Positions 8,646 through 17,330 are shown, numbered from the stretch's first letter. The stretch: DNA of 64,000 nt from Caldilineaceae bacterium (GCA_019637685.1 JAHBVF010000026.1:28425-92424), one strand, 5' to 3'. The notes: generated from the letters alone by a model not told the origin. Translations and numbers: made by a program.

Positions 8646-8757
8646 GTAGTGCGTGTCGCGTATTGCGTGTTGCGTATTGCGAATTGTGTAGGTTGGGTGA
8701 ATGCCGTCGGTGCGTCATTGAACTTTCGACCAACAGCCCAGGCGTTCACCCAACTTT
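8646..8757. repeat. Compound repeat of GCGTATT words and a GTTGGGTGAA hairpin
   Basis: GCGTATTGCGTGTTGCGTATTGCG is a near-tandem array around 8660-8683. Beside it GTTGGGTGAATGCC (from 8692) faces GGCGTTCACCCAAC (near 8740-8754). The GCGTATTGCG words recur in the elements flanking ahcY. It fills the dppB-dppC spacer. Confidence 0.7.
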
Positions 8758-8777
8758 CACGCGTTCGTGTTGGGTTT

Positions 8778-9755
8778 TCAGTCGTACTGCACCCGGGGAT
8801 CGATCACCCCATAAAGTATGTCCGCCAGAATGTTGGCGACGACAATCAGCCCCGCGTTGATGAGAATCACCCCCAGCAGCACCGGATAATCCCGGCCCCG
8901 GGCGGCCTCCCAAAAGAGCCGCCCCATCCCCGGCCAGGAGAAGATTGTCTCCACAAAGAGCGCGCCGGCAAAGAGCGAGGGGAAGTCCAGAGCAATCATT
9001 GTGACCAGCGGCATGACCGCGTTGCGCAGGGCGTGGATGTAGAGCACCCGCCCCTCGGATAGCCCTTTGGCGCGCGCCGTGCGCATATAATCTGCGTTCA
9101 ACACATCCAGCATACTGGCCCGAAAGAAGCGGCTGTACCAGGCCACCCAGGCCAGGCTGAGGGTCCCCACAGGCATGACCATATGCCAGAGCAGATCGCC
9201 CAGGTTTTTGTCGCTGCCGATGGAATACATTCCCCCCGCGGGGAAGAAGGGTTTGCCGGTGAAGGGGTTCTCGATCCACACATAAAAGGTCAGAATCGCC
9301 ATCAGCCCCAGCCAATAGATGGGCACGGACTGCCCGGCAAAGGTGAAAGTTGTCACCACATAGTCGAAAAAAGAGTATTGCTTACGGGCCGAGAGCGCGC
9401 CCACGGGGATAGCAACGCAGAGTGTCAACAGAAAAGCGACGCCCACCAGCAACAATGTGTTGGGGATGCGTTCACCGATCATCACACTCACATCGCGCCC
9501 GCTTTTGATGGAGCTGCCCAAATCGCCTTCCAGCACAATCGTGCGCGCCCATTTGATATATTGTACGTAAAAAGGCTGGTTGAGACCCAGCCGCTCGCGC
9601 AGGCGTTCGATCTGCTCCTGGGTGACATTCGGGTTGCGTTCGGCCTGGGCCAGGGGGCCGCCAGGAGCCATCCGCACCAGGGCAAAGAGCATCACACTCA
9701 GAATCAGGAGCAGGGGGATCGCTTGCAGCGTCCGGCGGACGATGTATGTTGACAT
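8778..9755 (-). CDS. dppB: DppB-type ABC transporter permease
   Basis: This 325-residue permease starts MSTYIVRRTLQAIPLLLILS, the typical DppB/OppB N-terminus. It contains VRMAPGGPLAQAERNP and LGLNQPFYVQYIKW in the first periplasmic loop, and the EAA region RTARAKGLSEGRVLYIHALRN. The end, DPRVQYD, is also family-typical. ATG 9755 was chosen over a start 183 bases upstream because the extra sequence is not conserved in style. It is the first gene of the operon and diverges from the RraA-family gene across 242 bases that hold no other gene. Confidence 0.9.
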   Translation of the reverse strand: MSTYIVRRTLQAIPLLLILSVMLFALVRMAPGGPLAQAERNPNVTQEQIERLRERLGLNQPFYVQYIKWARTIVLEGDLGSSIKSGRDVSVMIGERIPNTLLLVGVAFLLTLCVAIPVGALSARKQYSFFDYVVTTFTFAGQSVPIYWLGLMAILTFYVWIENPFTGKPFFPAGGMYSIGSDKNLGDLLWHMVMPVGTLSLAWVAWYSRFFRASMLDVLNADYMRTARAKGLSEGRVLYIHALRNAVMPLVTMIALDFPSLFAGALFVETIFSWPGMGRLFWEAARGRDYPVLLGVILINAGLIVVANILADILYGVIDPRVQYD

Positions 9756-9997
9756 AAACGGTCCGTCTAAAATTGTGGTTTGCAGTGCGCCAAAGCGCAG
9801 GGGACAAAAACAATAAATTAGGTGGAGAAAAACGTTCGATGATGCGCCTATCATACCGGATGGCGGGATATCCGTCAAACCGGAACTGCCGAATCGGAAA
9901 GCGGTTTGAACTCCGATACAAAGTACGCTATTCTGCACGGTATATTTCGTGATATTCCATCATCCATTTGCCTTTTCACCCCACCAGGAGCTTTCCC

Positions 9998-10723
9998 ATG
10001 ACCCGTTCTTTTGTCCCTGTTGAAGTGTCACAGTCCATTCTGGACCGCTTCAAAAAACTGCCCGTCGCCACCATCTGGAATCACGTCTGGCGGGACGCGG
10101 ATGTGCCCCTGCCTTTTATGGAGGGCGTCTTTCCCTACACGCCGGGCCAGCGGCTGGCCGCGCGTGCCCGCACCCTGCGTTTCCTGCCCCCTCGTCCGGA
10201 TTTGATGGCCGGGATGGAGAAGGGCGAAAACGGACCGGAATATCAGGCCATGGCCCGCTGTGGTCCTGGCGATGTACTGGTGGCGGATATTATGGGCAAC
10301 ACCCGAGCCTGCATCTTTGGCGATGTGAAGGCTATGCAGCTAAAGATGAACAACGCCGACGGTATTGTCACCGACGGCGCGATCCGGGATTTGGAGGTGA
10401 TGGAGAAAGAGAACTACAACCTGATTATCTATGCCCGCGCCCGCACTCCCTACGGTTCCGCGCCCTGGGCCGTGCCCGCCGAGGAAAACGGGGACATCCA
10501 ATGCGGCGGTGCGCTGGTGCGCCCCGGCGATGTGCTGGTGGGCGACGGCGACGGGGTGGTGGTGGTCCCGTCCTGGTTTGCCGAGGAATGTGTGCAGATT
10601 GTGGAGGATCACGAGGGGGTGGAGGGGTATATCAAAGAGAAAATTGCCGCCGAGGGCGTGCGCCCAGGGCGCTACTATCCGCCCCAGCCGGCGATGTGGG
10701 ACGAGTGGCGCGGCCAGCGATAG
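9998..10723 (+). CDS. RraA-like / HMG aldolase-family protein
   Basis: The 241-residue protein has the RraA-family core [11 protein letters not shown], near residue 89, and [14 protein letters not shown], where the DGAIRD segment holds the conserved arginine and metal-site aspartate of 4-hydroxy-4-methyl-2-oxoglutarate aldolases. Members cleave pyruvate from branched hydroxy-oxo acids or act as oxaloacetate decarboxylases; the namesake RraA inhibits RNase E. ATG 9998 has AGGAG 8 bases upstream. Its position beside transport genes favours a catabolic aldolase role over RNase regulation. The substrate is not known. Confidence 0.8.
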   Translation: MTRSFVPVEVSQSILDRFKKLPVATIWNHVWRDADVPLPFMEGVFPYTPGQRLAARARTLRFLPPRPDLMAGMEKGENGPEYQAMARCGPGDVLVADIMGNTRACIFGDVKAMQLKMNNADGIVTDGAIRDLEVMEKENYNLIIYARARTPYGSAPWAVPAEENGDIQCGGALVRPGDVLVGDGDGVVVVPSWFAEECVQIVEDHEGVEGYIKEKIAAEGVRPGRYYPPQPAMWDEWRGQR

Positions 10724-10769
10724 GGGAGAATAGGGATACAGGGCTGACTTTTCGGCTCCGGAAACGTGA

Positions 10770-11628
10770 GAGCGTGTTTAGAAATTAAGTAGTAGGTTTG
10801 ATGCGTTTGAGCATAGTGGAGATGGAAGCGACATAAATGACACCTTCGCTACTTTTTGTACAGCGCTCAAAGTCTTTACTGAGGCGGCGAAAGCGGCCAA
10901 GCCAAGCTAAGGTGCGTTCGACAATCCAGCGGACAGGAACGACGACGAAGCCTTTGGAATTAGGTGAACGATTGGTGATTTCAAGGGAAGCCCCTACATT
11001 TTTCTCTAACCATTCCTGGAAATCAGCACCGCGGTAACTACCATCGGCCCAGATTTTTTTGAGTGAAGACAGAGTTTCCGGCGACAGTTTGGCGAAAACC
11101 AGTTTAGCGCCGTCACGATCTTGACCATTGGCGGCGTTGACAACGACATCGAGTAAGTTGCCGCAAGTATCAACTAGGTCGTGACGTTTACGTCCTTTGA
11201 TGTTCTTGCCGCCATCATACCCAGATTCGCCGCCCGCTTCAGTGGTTTTGACAGTCTGGCTGTCCATGATCCCACCGCTTGGCTCAGGTGTGCGGCCCCG
11301 TTCGATTCGTTCCCGTTGCCGCACGGCAGTGTTGAGCTTTTGCCAGGTCCCGTCCAGACACCACTTACGGAAGTGATAATAGATTGTGCTCCACTTCGGA
11401 AAATCGTGCGGTAAGGCACGCCATTGACAGCTTGTGCGTACCACATATAAGATAGCATTCACGATCAGACGTAAGTTGTACTTGAGTGGGCGTCCAGCTC
11501 CCGTCTTCACATCGATAAGCGATTCCAAGACTTCCCATTGCTCATCGGTCAAGTCGCTTGGATAGCTCTTTGTTTGCTCTTCCATTCTCTTCTCCTTGGA
11601 TTGTTATGGTTTTTAAACCATTTTACTC
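10770..11628 (-). mobile_element. IS5-family insertion sequence (boundaries tentative)
   Basis: The left end begins GAGCGTGTTTAGAAATT, directly after the transposase stop. A candidate matching end read on the minus strand is GAGTAAAATGGTTTAAAAACC at about 11628. The terminal repeats are imperfect and I see no clear target duplication. A GAGCCTGTTTGAATATTAC word at 11664 resembles the left end in direct orientation. Confidence 0.6.
10785..11585 (-). CDS. IS5-family transposase (DUF4096/DDE type)
   Basis: The 266-residue transposase has the N-terminal DUF4096 block YPSDLTDEQWEVLESLI and CQWRALPHDFPKWSTIYYHF. The DDE residues appear in IMDSQTVKTTE, KIWADGSYRG and VRWIVERTLAWLGRFRRL. Its length is normal for single-frame members of the group and the reading frame is intact, so the copy may be active. 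It moves the IS by cut-and-paste. The adjacent host genes do not appear to be interrupted. Confidence 0.92.
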   Translation of the reverse strand: MEEQTKSYPSDLTDEQWEVLESLIDVKTGAGRPLKYNLRLIVNAILYVVRTSCQWRALPHDFPKWSTIYYHFRKWCLDGTWQKLNTAVRQRERIERGRTPEPSGGIMDSQTVKTTEAGGESGYDGGKNIKGRKRHDLVDTCGNLLDVVVNAANGQDRDGAKLVFAKLSPETLSSLKKIWADGSYRGADFQEWLEKNVGASLEITNRSPNSKGFVVVPVRWIVERTLAWLGRFRRLSKDFERCTKSSEGVIYVASISTMLKRIKPTT

Positions 11629-11702
11629 CACGAAGAAGTTTTCGTATAGCAAAAGAAGAGCCTGTTTGAATATTACTGGCTCTGAGGAGCGAAACGTAAT
11701 GT

Positions 11703-11746
11703 GTGCTGCGTGAGATCAGTGATGCTGTTCACGTTTCACGCAGCAC
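11703..11746. repeat. GTGCTGCGTGA hairpin
   Basis: GTGCTGCGTGA (11703-11713) and TCACGCAGCAC (11736-11746) are perfectly complementary. ACGTTTCACG in the loop is shared with the elements flanking ahcY. It lies just upstream of the peroxiredoxin promoter. Confidence 0.75.
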
Positions 11747-11758
11747 CTTTCACTTTTG

Positions 11759-11767
11759 TGCTATACT
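11759..11767 (+). promoter_or_regulatory. Extended -10 promoter candidate for the peroxiredoxin-like gene
   Basis: TGCTATACT ends 38 bases before ATG 11806. It matches the extended -10 pattern seen at 2063 and 14941. Confidence 0.5.
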
Positions 11768-11805
11768 GGCAGCTATCGTAATCCATTTCACCAGAGGCAC
11801 ACCCA

Positions 11806-12279
11806 ATGGCCCAGGCCGACACACCCAAACTTGACCAGGGGGATTCCTTCCCCCCGATGACAATTTCGCTGCTCGACAGCAGCACATTGACTTTGCCCGA
11901 CGATCTGAACGCTGATTTCACCGTCTTCCTGGGCTACCGGGGCAAGTGGTGAGGCTACTGCCGTCGGCAGTTGGCCGACTATCAGAGCCGTCTGGGGGAA
12001 CTGGAAGCTTGCAACGCCCGTTTGATCGCGGCGTCGGTGGATTCCGAAGAGGATGCCCAGTCTCTGGTGGAGATGCTGGGGCTGACTTTTTCAGTGGGCT
12101 ACGGGCTTGATTTTATGGACTTTGCCCAGAAGACCGGCGCGTTCTACGAAGTGCGGCGCAGTATTATCCACGCCACCAGCTTCATTCTGCGCCGGGATGG
12201 CACAGTGGCCCACGCGGTCTACGCCACCGGGCCGATTGGCCGGTTGACGGTGGATGATTGCATTCGGATGTTGGGGTAG
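11806..12279 (+). CDS. Peroxiredoxin-like (AhpC/TSA) protein with in-frame TGA, probable selenoprotein
   Basis: One frame runs from ATG 11806 to the stop at 12279 and is interrupted only by TGA at 11950-11952 (codon 49). Around it the sequence reads FLGYRGKW-(TGA)-GYCRRQLADYQSRL. In AhpC/TSA-like proteins this place holds a YRGxWCPYCRRQL motif, so the TGA falls exactly on the first cysteine of CxxC. The frame continues with LIAASVDSEEDAQSLVEMLGL and a normal C-terminal TSFILRRDGTVAHA. The simplest reading is selenocysteine (UxxC), giving a 157-residue thiol/selenol peroxidase that reduces peroxides in the cytoplasm. A GAGG sequence precedes the ATG. A Cys-to-stop mutation in a dying gene is the alternative, but no other damage is seen. 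A 68-residue gene follows 13 bases downstream. Confidence 0.75.
11953..11990 (+). promoter_or_regulatory. Candidate bacterial SECIS stem-loop
   Basis: Directly after the TGA, ACTGCC (11957-11962) pairs with GGCAGT (11966-11971), with outer GGC/GCC pairing. An alternative fold pairs CAG..GGC (from 11968) with GCC..CTG (to about 11993) and puts an 11-base loop beginning CGAC about 23 bases after the TGA. The second fold places the loop at the distance usual for bacterial SECIS elements. Folding was done by eye. Confidence 0.4.
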
Positions 12280-12292
12280 AAAGAAGGAAAAG

Positions 12293-12499
12293 ATGAGCAG
12301 CTTTAGCAACCCACACTATATGTATCTGTTCGATCTCCAGAATGGCAAGAAGAAACTGGCCTATGGCGAATCGCCGGAAGACGCGCTGGACGTGCTGCGT
12401 ATCCGCCTGAGCGAGGCAGAGATGGCCGAGATTCTGCCGGAGCAGTACGAGAAGATCAACCAGCGCAAATTGCAGGAATACGCGCATCTGTTGGGGTAA
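12293..12499 (+). CDS. Small hypothetical protein, 68 residues
   Basis: I do not recognise a family. It starts MSSFSNPHYMYLFDLQNGKKK with AAGAAGGAAAAG upstream acting as a ribosome binding site. It has a C-terminal segment rich in Glu, Arg and Leu (IRLSEAEMAEILPEQYEKIN) that could form helices. There is no signal peptide, membrane segment or cysteine. The 13-base gap to the peroxiredoxin-like gene suggests co-transcription. The hairpin at 12507-12540 follows it. Confidence 0.6.
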   Translation: MSSFSNPHYMYLFDLQNGKKKLAYGESPEDALDVLRIRLSEAEMAEILPEQYEKINQRKLQEYAHLLG

Positions 12500-12506
12500 A
12501 AGAAAA

Positions 12507-12540
12507 AGAAGTTCGACTTTTCGGAAAAAGTCGAACTTCT
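12507..12540. terminator. Bidirectional hairpin between convergent genes
   Basis: AGAAGTTCGACTTTTC (12507-12522) pairs with GAAAAAGTCGAACTTCT (12524-12540). It lies between the convergent genes ending at 12499 and 12547. Nearly the same arms occur at 32469-32502 in the mtnA leader. Confidence 0.75.
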
Positions 12541-12546
12541 ACCCTT

Positions 12547-13569
12547 TCAGTCTTCAATGACACTGACCGGCTGCCCGCCCTTCGCCACAGACTCGTCGAT
12601 GGCAAAGCAGATCGCCATTGATTTGTAGCTGTCGTAGATGGAGGCGTGGGACTCTACGTCCTCCTCGATGCATTCCAGAAAATGCTCGATCTCGGCTTTG
12701 AAGGGGTGATGGGTCACATCGCCGCTGTTGGGCGAAATGGTGGGGAAGCTCCAATATTCGTGGCTGCCGGGATAGGTGGCGGACGAGTAGACTTCGTTGT
12801 TCTGGATGGAGCCGTTTGTGCCAAAGAGGCGGCAGTTGAAACGATAGGGCGTGTCCCCGTCCAGCAGCGCGGAAAGTTTGCCCACCCCGTCGTTGGCAAA
12901 TTTCAGGGAAGCGACCACCACCGGATCGAACTCAAAAGTGTGAACCCGCTTGGGCGGCGCGGCAAAGGCCGAGACCTCCCGCACCTCCCCGCCCAGGTAG
13001 CGCAGCATATCCACCGCGTGGCAGCCCCCGCTGAGAAAGGCACTGCCCACCACATCTTTGCGCATATACGGGCTGTCTGGCTGGGCACGCCGGGCCGGAT
13101 GCCAGTAGTCCGCCTCCCCGTAGATCAGATCGCCCAGCACGCCGTCGTCGATGAGCTTGCGCACAGTTACAAACTGGGGATTCCAGCGCAGGACGAAACT
13201 GGTGACAGTCTTGACGCCCGCTTGGGAGACAGCCTCGCGGATGGCGGCTGTGTCGCGGCGGGTGAGCGCGACGGGCTTCTCGATGACGATATGGCGTCCT
13301 GTCTGGGCGGCGCGGATGCAGTGAGCGGCCCGCACGTCCGGGTGGGTGCAGGAGACGACAATCTGAATGCGCTCGTCCGCAAAGAAGTCGTCCAGTGTGG
13401 CGTATTCTTTGCCGTCAACGCCGTGGGCTTGCAGCAGCCGCGCGGCTTTGCCCGGCGTCCGGTTGTAGATGCCCACGACTTCGGTCAGCGGATGATCCCG
13501 AAAGACTTTTACATATTCCCCGGCCACCCAGCCCGCGCCGAGCAGCCCTACGCCATATTTTGCAACCAT
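12547..13569 (-). CDS. Gfo/Idh/MocA-family oxidoreductase
   Basis: The 340-residue NAD(P)-dependent dehydrogenase has an N-terminal Rossmann fold, VGLLGAGWVAGEYVKVF, followed by the family motif HIVIEKPVALTRRD, which holds the EKP lysine. The C-terminal half carries SGGCHAVDMLRYLGGEV, containing the conserved GxxxHxxD-type catalytic histidine. Members oxidise or reduce sugars, inositols and their derivatives. ATG 13569 is preferred over one 15 bases upstream because GGGAG lies 8 bases before it. The substrate is unknown. Confidence 0.88.
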   Translation of the reverse strand: MVAKYGVGLLGAGWVAGEYVKVFRDHPLTEVVGIYNRTPGKAARLLQAHGVDGKEYATLDDFFADERIQIVVSCTHPDVRAAHCIRAAQTGRHIVIEKPVALTRRDTAAIREAVSQAGVKTVTSFVLRWNPQFVTVRKLIDDGVLGDLIYGEADYWHPARRAQPDSPYMRKDVVGSAFLSGGCHAVDMLRYLGGEVREVSAFAAPPKRVHTFEFDPVVVASLKFANDGVGKLSALLDGDTPYRFNCRLFGTNGSIQNNEVYSSATYPGSHEYWSFPTISPNSGDVTHHPFKAEIEHFLECIEEDVESHASIYDSYKSMAICFAIDESVAKGGQPVSVIED

Positions 13570-13634
13570 TGACTCTACTCCCATTCTGAAAAGAAGGATA
13601 CGAATTTTCTTTGAGGAAAGTGGAAAGCGACGCT

Positions 13635-13934
13635 ATGCGATTTACCCTGTCCCGGTTGTTCCGCCGCAACCGATTGACCGATCCCCAACAGGCAGTGCTG
13701 GCTGCCCTGCTGGAAGGCTGGACCCTCAAATCCCACCGCACATTGGATGGGCAAAAAGCCTATCGCTTGCACGGGTTGAACGGCGAAATTATCGACGTGG
13801 CGGACGGGGTGGTGGACGGCTTGGCCGCGGCCAAGCTGCTGCAAAGCAACCAGAAATTTCCCGCGGCCACCTATCTGCTCACGCAGAAGGGGCATTCGTT
13901 GGCTACCCGATTCCGGGAATCGGCCAAAGAATGA
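13635..13934 (+). CDS. Hypothetical protein, 99 residues
   Basis: I do not recognise this family. The protein begins MRFTLSRLFRRNRLTDPQQ and has LLEGWTLKSHRTLDGQKAYR and a C-terminal YLLTQKGHSLATRFRE stretch, which suggests a small globular basic protein. No membrane segment or signal peptide is seen. GGAAAG precedes ATG 13635. It is divergent from the Gfo/Idh gene and convergent with the DUF309 gene. Confidence 0.55.
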   Translation: MRFTLSRLFRRNRLTDPQQAVLAALLEGWTLKSHRTLDGQKAYRLHGLNGEIIDVADGVVDGLAAAKLLQSNQKFPAATYLLTQKGHSLATRFRESAKE

Positions 13935-13971
13935 CCGGAAGGCAGAAGATTGTCCGGGCCGATTCCCGGAA

Positions 13972-14823
13972 TCAACCCGGCAGATCGATCCCCAGCGCGT
14001 CAATATCCTCGACACCGTAGGGATTCTCAAAGCGGATCAACGGAAACCGGCTACGGTCAAATTCGTGCAGCCGCTCCGAGCCGAGCGCTGTGATTTCCGC
14101 GTGGATTTCCTCGGCAGCAGCACGCAGCCCTGCCACATCCACCCCCTGACAATCACCCGGCAATTCCCGCAGCCGGGGCAGCCCCCGGCGGAACATTTTC
14201 AACGCACCCCGCCAGTTGCCCCGCTCGATCTGCAAAAAGGCAACGCCCACCTGCAAAATGCCCTGATACATCTCCCGCACGGGGCGGCGCTCCTCGTTCC
14301 AGGCCAGTTCCAGATATTCGTGCTGCTCGAAAAACTCCCGCCGGTTGAACTCCAGCAGTCCTGCCACCGCGGCCCGGCTCAGGGGGTCCCCACATCCGTC
14401 CACATCCCGCGCCGGGGGGTGGACGTAGCGTTGGACGACCGCCACCAGTTCCTCCATCATTTTGCTGCGCGCCCAGGCGTGATCCGCGCCGGCCTTGCGC
14501 GCCCGCCGCAGGGTTTCGGTGTCCACGTGGCTGCCAAAGGCATAGATGGGAATCTGCCGGTTGTGGGGTGTCAGTTTGCAGCGCTGAATGGCTGTCTCCC
14601 AGTCGCCGGGCGTTTTCAGGTCCAGCAGCACCAGCACGGGGAAGTGCAGGTCCACCGCGGCCACCAGCGCGCCGGCCTCGTCCACCACCACCGGTCGCGC
14701 GCCCACCCCGCGGATGACATCCATCAGCCGGGTGACGAAAAAGAGATCGTCGGCCAGAACGACCACAGCCGGGCCGTCCGTGGGCGATTGGGGGGAGGAA
14801 CCGAGTGAGATGTCAATCTGCAT
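13972..14823 (-). CDS. Receiver-like domain fused to DUF309
   Basis: The 283-residue protein has an N-terminal response-regulator-like fold (residues about 20-140: VVVLADDLFFVTRLMDVI, FPVLVLLDLKTPGDWE, IYAFGSHVDTETLRRARKAGAD) and a C-terminal DUF309 domain. DUF309 is seen in NRREFFEQHEYLELAW and MYQGILQVGVAFLQIERGNW, with the conserved His/Glu helices. LLDLK keeps the phospho-acceptor position of receivers (Asp in VLLDL), but the acidic pair at the start is altered. The function of DUF309 proteins is unknown. ATG 14823 is chosen because the longer frame adds an unlikely leader. Confidence 0.7.
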   Translation of the reverse strand: MQIDISLGSSPQSPTDGPAVVVLADDLFFVTRLMDVIRGVGARPVVVDEAGALVAAVDLHFPVLVLLDLKTPGDWETAIQRCKLTPHNRQIPIYAFGSHVDTETLRRARKAGADHAWARSKMMEELVAVVQRYVHPPARDVDGCGDPLSRAAVAGLLEFNRREFFEQHEYLELAWNEERRPVREMYQGILQVGVAFLQIERGNWRGALKMFRRGLPRLRELPGDCQGVDVAGLRAAAEEIHAEITALGSERLHEFDRSRFPLIRFENPYGVEDIDALGIDLPG

Positions 14824-14940
14824 AGCAACCGCCTGGGATGAGAAATGTGGCGCACAAGTTGGGATCGGCACGCGGCCAGTCTAGCACAGCCAGGGGGTGG
14901 CGCAAAGTTCCGCGGGGAGTTTCATTCCTGGATTGCCATC

Positions 14941-14949
14941 TGCTATACT
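14941..14949 (+). promoter_or_regulatory. Extended -10 promoter candidate for xseB
   Basis: TGCTATACT lies 34 bases before the xseB ATG at 14984 and matches the boxes at 2063 and 11759. Confidence 0.45.
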
Positions 14950-14983
14950 TGAGCCTGCCCACGGCAGAATCCTGGCACGACAG

Positions 14984-15256
14984 ATGTCCACAGAGCGAGG
15001 GAGAAAACAATTGGCCCAGAAGAAGAAAGAATCCCTGGACGGGGTAAGCTACGAGGATGCCTACGCTCGGCTGCAGGCGGTTCTTGCCCAACTAGAGAAT
15101 GGTGATACCCCCCTGCAAGAGTCGCTTGCCCTCTACGCCCAGGGAACCCAATTGGCCGCGCATTGTGCGGCCCAATTGGAAGAAGCAGAGTTGACCGTGC
15201 GCCGCTGGCAAGAGCAGGGGGGGACAACCGCTTTCACTGAATGGCGTGAAGAGTAA
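14984..15256 (+). CDS. xseB: Exodeoxyribonuclease VII small subunit
   Basis: The 90-residue helical protein matches XseB: SYEDAYARLQAVLAQLENG, DTPLQESLALYAQGTQL and a C-terminal CAAQLEEAELTVRRW. XseB binds the large subunit XseA in several copies and the complex degrades single-stranded DNA. xseA is not in the window. An N-terminal basic extension (STERGRKQLAQKKKE) precedes the domain. A longer frame from 14897 is possible but starts before the likely promoter. Confidence 0.88.
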   Translation: MSTERGRKQLAQKKKESLDGVSYEDAYARLQAVLAQLENGDTPLQESLALYAQGTQLAAHCAAQLEEAELTVRRWQEQGGTTAFTEWREE

Positions 15257-15361
15257 AATTCTCTGTGGGCACAGCATACAGCCAGAGGGAACCCAATCTC
15301 AGCGGTTTGTTGGCGTGCAGGCCCCTTCTATCAAAAGCTTATCTATCAAAAGCATATCGCC

Positions 15362-15808
15362 ATGCAGGTTTGGTCAAATGAAGCCCTCTGGTTGCCTGTC
15401 ACAGCAGCCATCGCGGTGCAACTGTATAAATTCCTATTCGAGTGGATTCTGCGCCGGGACTTCGATCTGCGGGTGCTGGCCCGCTCTGGTGGTATGCCCA
15501 GCAGCCACTCGGCGATGGTTATCAGTCTTGTCTCGGCGGTGGGCCACCGTTCGGGCACGAACAGCGATGCCTTTGCCCTGGCGGTCATCTTTGCTGTGAT
15601 TGTGATGTACGACGCCACGGGCGTGCGTCAGGCCGCGGGCAAACAGGCCAAAGTGCTCAATCAGATTATCCGGGAACTATTTACAGGCCAGCCGGTCAGC
15701 GATGTGGAACTGAAAGAGCTGATCGGCCATACGCTGATGGAGGTCATTGTGGGCGCGATGATTGGCGCTGGCTACACTTTCATCTGGTATGCGCTCTTCC
15801 CGGTCTAG
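15362..15808 (+). CDS. Divergent PAP2 family protein (DUF212, YuiD-like)
   Basis: The 148-residue membrane protein shows the DUF212 pattern: LARSGGMPSSHSAMVISL, holding the acid-phosphatase-like PSSHS, MYDATGVRQAAGKQAKVLNQI, and LIGHTLMEVIVGAMIG. Around three to four membrane helices are visible. The family resembles type 2 phosphatidic acid phosphatases and vanadium haloperoxidases but its substrate is unsettled. ATG 15362 follows closely after xseB (105 bases). Its neighbours give no clear functional hint. Confidence 0.85.
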   Translation: MQVWSNEALWLPVTAAIAVQLYKFLFEWILRRDFDLRVLARSGGMPSSHSAMVISLVSAVGHRSGTNSDAFALAVIFAVIVMYDATGVRQAAGKQAKVLNQIIRELFTGQPVSDVELKELIGHTLMEVIVGAMIGAGYTFIWYALFPV

Positions 15809-15972
15809 TCCGTCAGTAATTTTTCTCAAAAATCTTTTACAAATTTGGTCTGCCCTGCCATCTGTGATACGATGACGGTCATTGTATTGCTATTTTTGTG
15901 CTGCTATTTTGTGTTATATGTCCGCGGTTTGGTGGGCATTGCACCTGATTTTCAAATCACCGGAGGAAGGGA

Positions 15973-17313
15973 ATGCGACGCATAATCCTTATTCGGCCTA
16001 AGCGAGACGGTCGTGTCTTTGGCAAGGCTGTTGGCTCTCCTTATACGCTCATGCGGCTGGCTTCGCTGGTTCCGGATGAAATTCCAGTGGAAATCTGGGA
16101 TGATAATCTGCGGGAACTGCCTATGGATACCCTGGGCGAAGGCGATCTGGTGGGCATCAGCAGTATGACCATCACCATCGAACGGACTGAGCAACTGGCC
16201 AAGATAGCCCAGAAGCAGGGCGCGGGCGTTGTTGTAGGCGGCGTGCATTCCACACTTCTGCCCGAGCACGTCCAGACTTTTGCCCACAGCGCTTTTATCG
16301 GTGAAGGCTACTACACCTGGCCTCAAGCCATTCAGGACTTCGCTGCCGAGGGCATTAAAGGGCTGAAGCCTGAATACAAAGACGAAAGCTGGGCCAATCT
16401 GACAGGCATCGCCCCGATTACAGATCGGGTGATCCAGATGGTGGACGAGAACAAAAATTATTGGACACCCTATATGGAGATCACCCGGGGCTGTCCGCGC
16501 AACTGCGATTTTTGCACTGCTATCCGTGTCAGCGGGCGGCGGATGCGGCTGCGTCCGGTGGAAGAGGTGGTGGATGAGATCGAGCGGCGGGGGATCAAGC
16601 GCTTCTTTCTGACCGACGACAACTTCGGGATAAATTTTTCCACTGATCCAGACTACTGCGTGGAACTCTTCGAGGCCCTGATGAAGATGGACCTGCAGGG
16701 GTGGACCTGCCAGTCGGAGATGAGCATCGCGAAATTTCCTGAACTGCTGGAGATGGGCAAGGCCGCCCACCTGGACAAGCACTTTGTCGGCTTCGAGAGC
16801 GTCAATCCGGACAACCGTTCCGCGCTGGGCGGCAAGTCCAAGGGGGTGGCTATGCAGACCACCGAAGCCATCAAAAAAATTCACGAAACCGGAATGGGTG
16901 TGGTCGGTCTCTTTGTCATGGGTTTTGACCACGACACACCGGAAACTTTTCAGGCCATGTGGGATTTCATCCGCACCAGCAACATGGACGGTGTAAGCAC
17001 GACGATGCTGACACCCTATCCAGCTACGCCGTTCTATGATCAGGTGATTGCGGAAAACCGGCTGCTGGATGTGCCCTGGAGCCATTTTGACACGGCCCAC
17101 GTGACTTTCATCCCCAAGAATTTCACGCCGGATGAGCTGCGGGATGCCTACGACTGGCTCTGCCGCAAAATCTACAGCCCATCCCAGATTGCCCTGCGTG
17201 GCCTGCGCTCTCTGCGCCGCTACCCGCTGAATATGGCAACCAAAAAGCTCTTTGGCAGCTTTAGCACAGACTACGGATATCGCCGGGCCTATGGCTGGCG
17301 CCACTCAATGTAA
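15973..17313 (+). CDS. B12-binding-domain radical SAM protein
   Basis: The 446-residue protein has an N-terminal cobalamin-binding-like Rossmann region (IILIRPKRDG, VGISSMTITIERTEQ, VVVGGVHSTLLPEH, FIGEGYYTW) and a radical SAM core with RGCPRNCDFCTA, the CxxxCxxC iron-sulfur motif, near residues 172-180. Further radical SAM features are FLTDDNFGIN and GFESVNPDNRSAL. The last 60 residues resemble the DUF4070 region of HpnJ/HpnP-like proteins. Such enzymes do methylations, ring formations or lipid modifications. GGAGGAAGG lies just before ATG 15973. The gene is alone, followed by a strong terminator. A TTGGTC-17-TACGAT promoter may lie near 15845-15873. Confidence 0.85.
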   Translation: MRRIILIRPKRDGRVFGKAVGSPYTLMRLASLVPDEIPVEIWDDNLRELPMDTLGEGDLVGISSMTITIERTEQLAKIAQKQGAGVVVGGVHSTLLPEHVQTFAHSAFIGEGYYTWPQAIQDFAAEGIKGLKPEYKDESWANLTGIAPITDRVIQMVDENKNYWTPYMEITRGCPRNCDFCTAIRVSGRRMRLRPVEEVVDEIERRGIKRFFLTDDNFGINFSTDPDYCVELFEALMKMDLQGWTCQSEMSIAKFPELLEMGKAAHLDKHFVGFESVNPDNRSALGGKSKGVAMQTTEAIKKIHETGMGVVGLFVMGFDHDTPETFQAMWDFIRTSNMDGVSTTMLTPYPATPFYDQVIAENRLLDVPWSHFDTAHVTFIPKNFTPDELRDAYDWLCRKIYSPSQIALRGLRSLRRYPLNMATKKLFGSFSTDYGYRRAYGWRHSM

Positions 17314-17330
17314 TACGCGGACAGCGTAAT

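Noticed and set aside
11660..11685. Second end of the IS5 element
   Set aside because: GAGCCTGTTTGAATATTAC resembles the left end but in direct, not inverted, orientation, so it cannot be the partner terminus.
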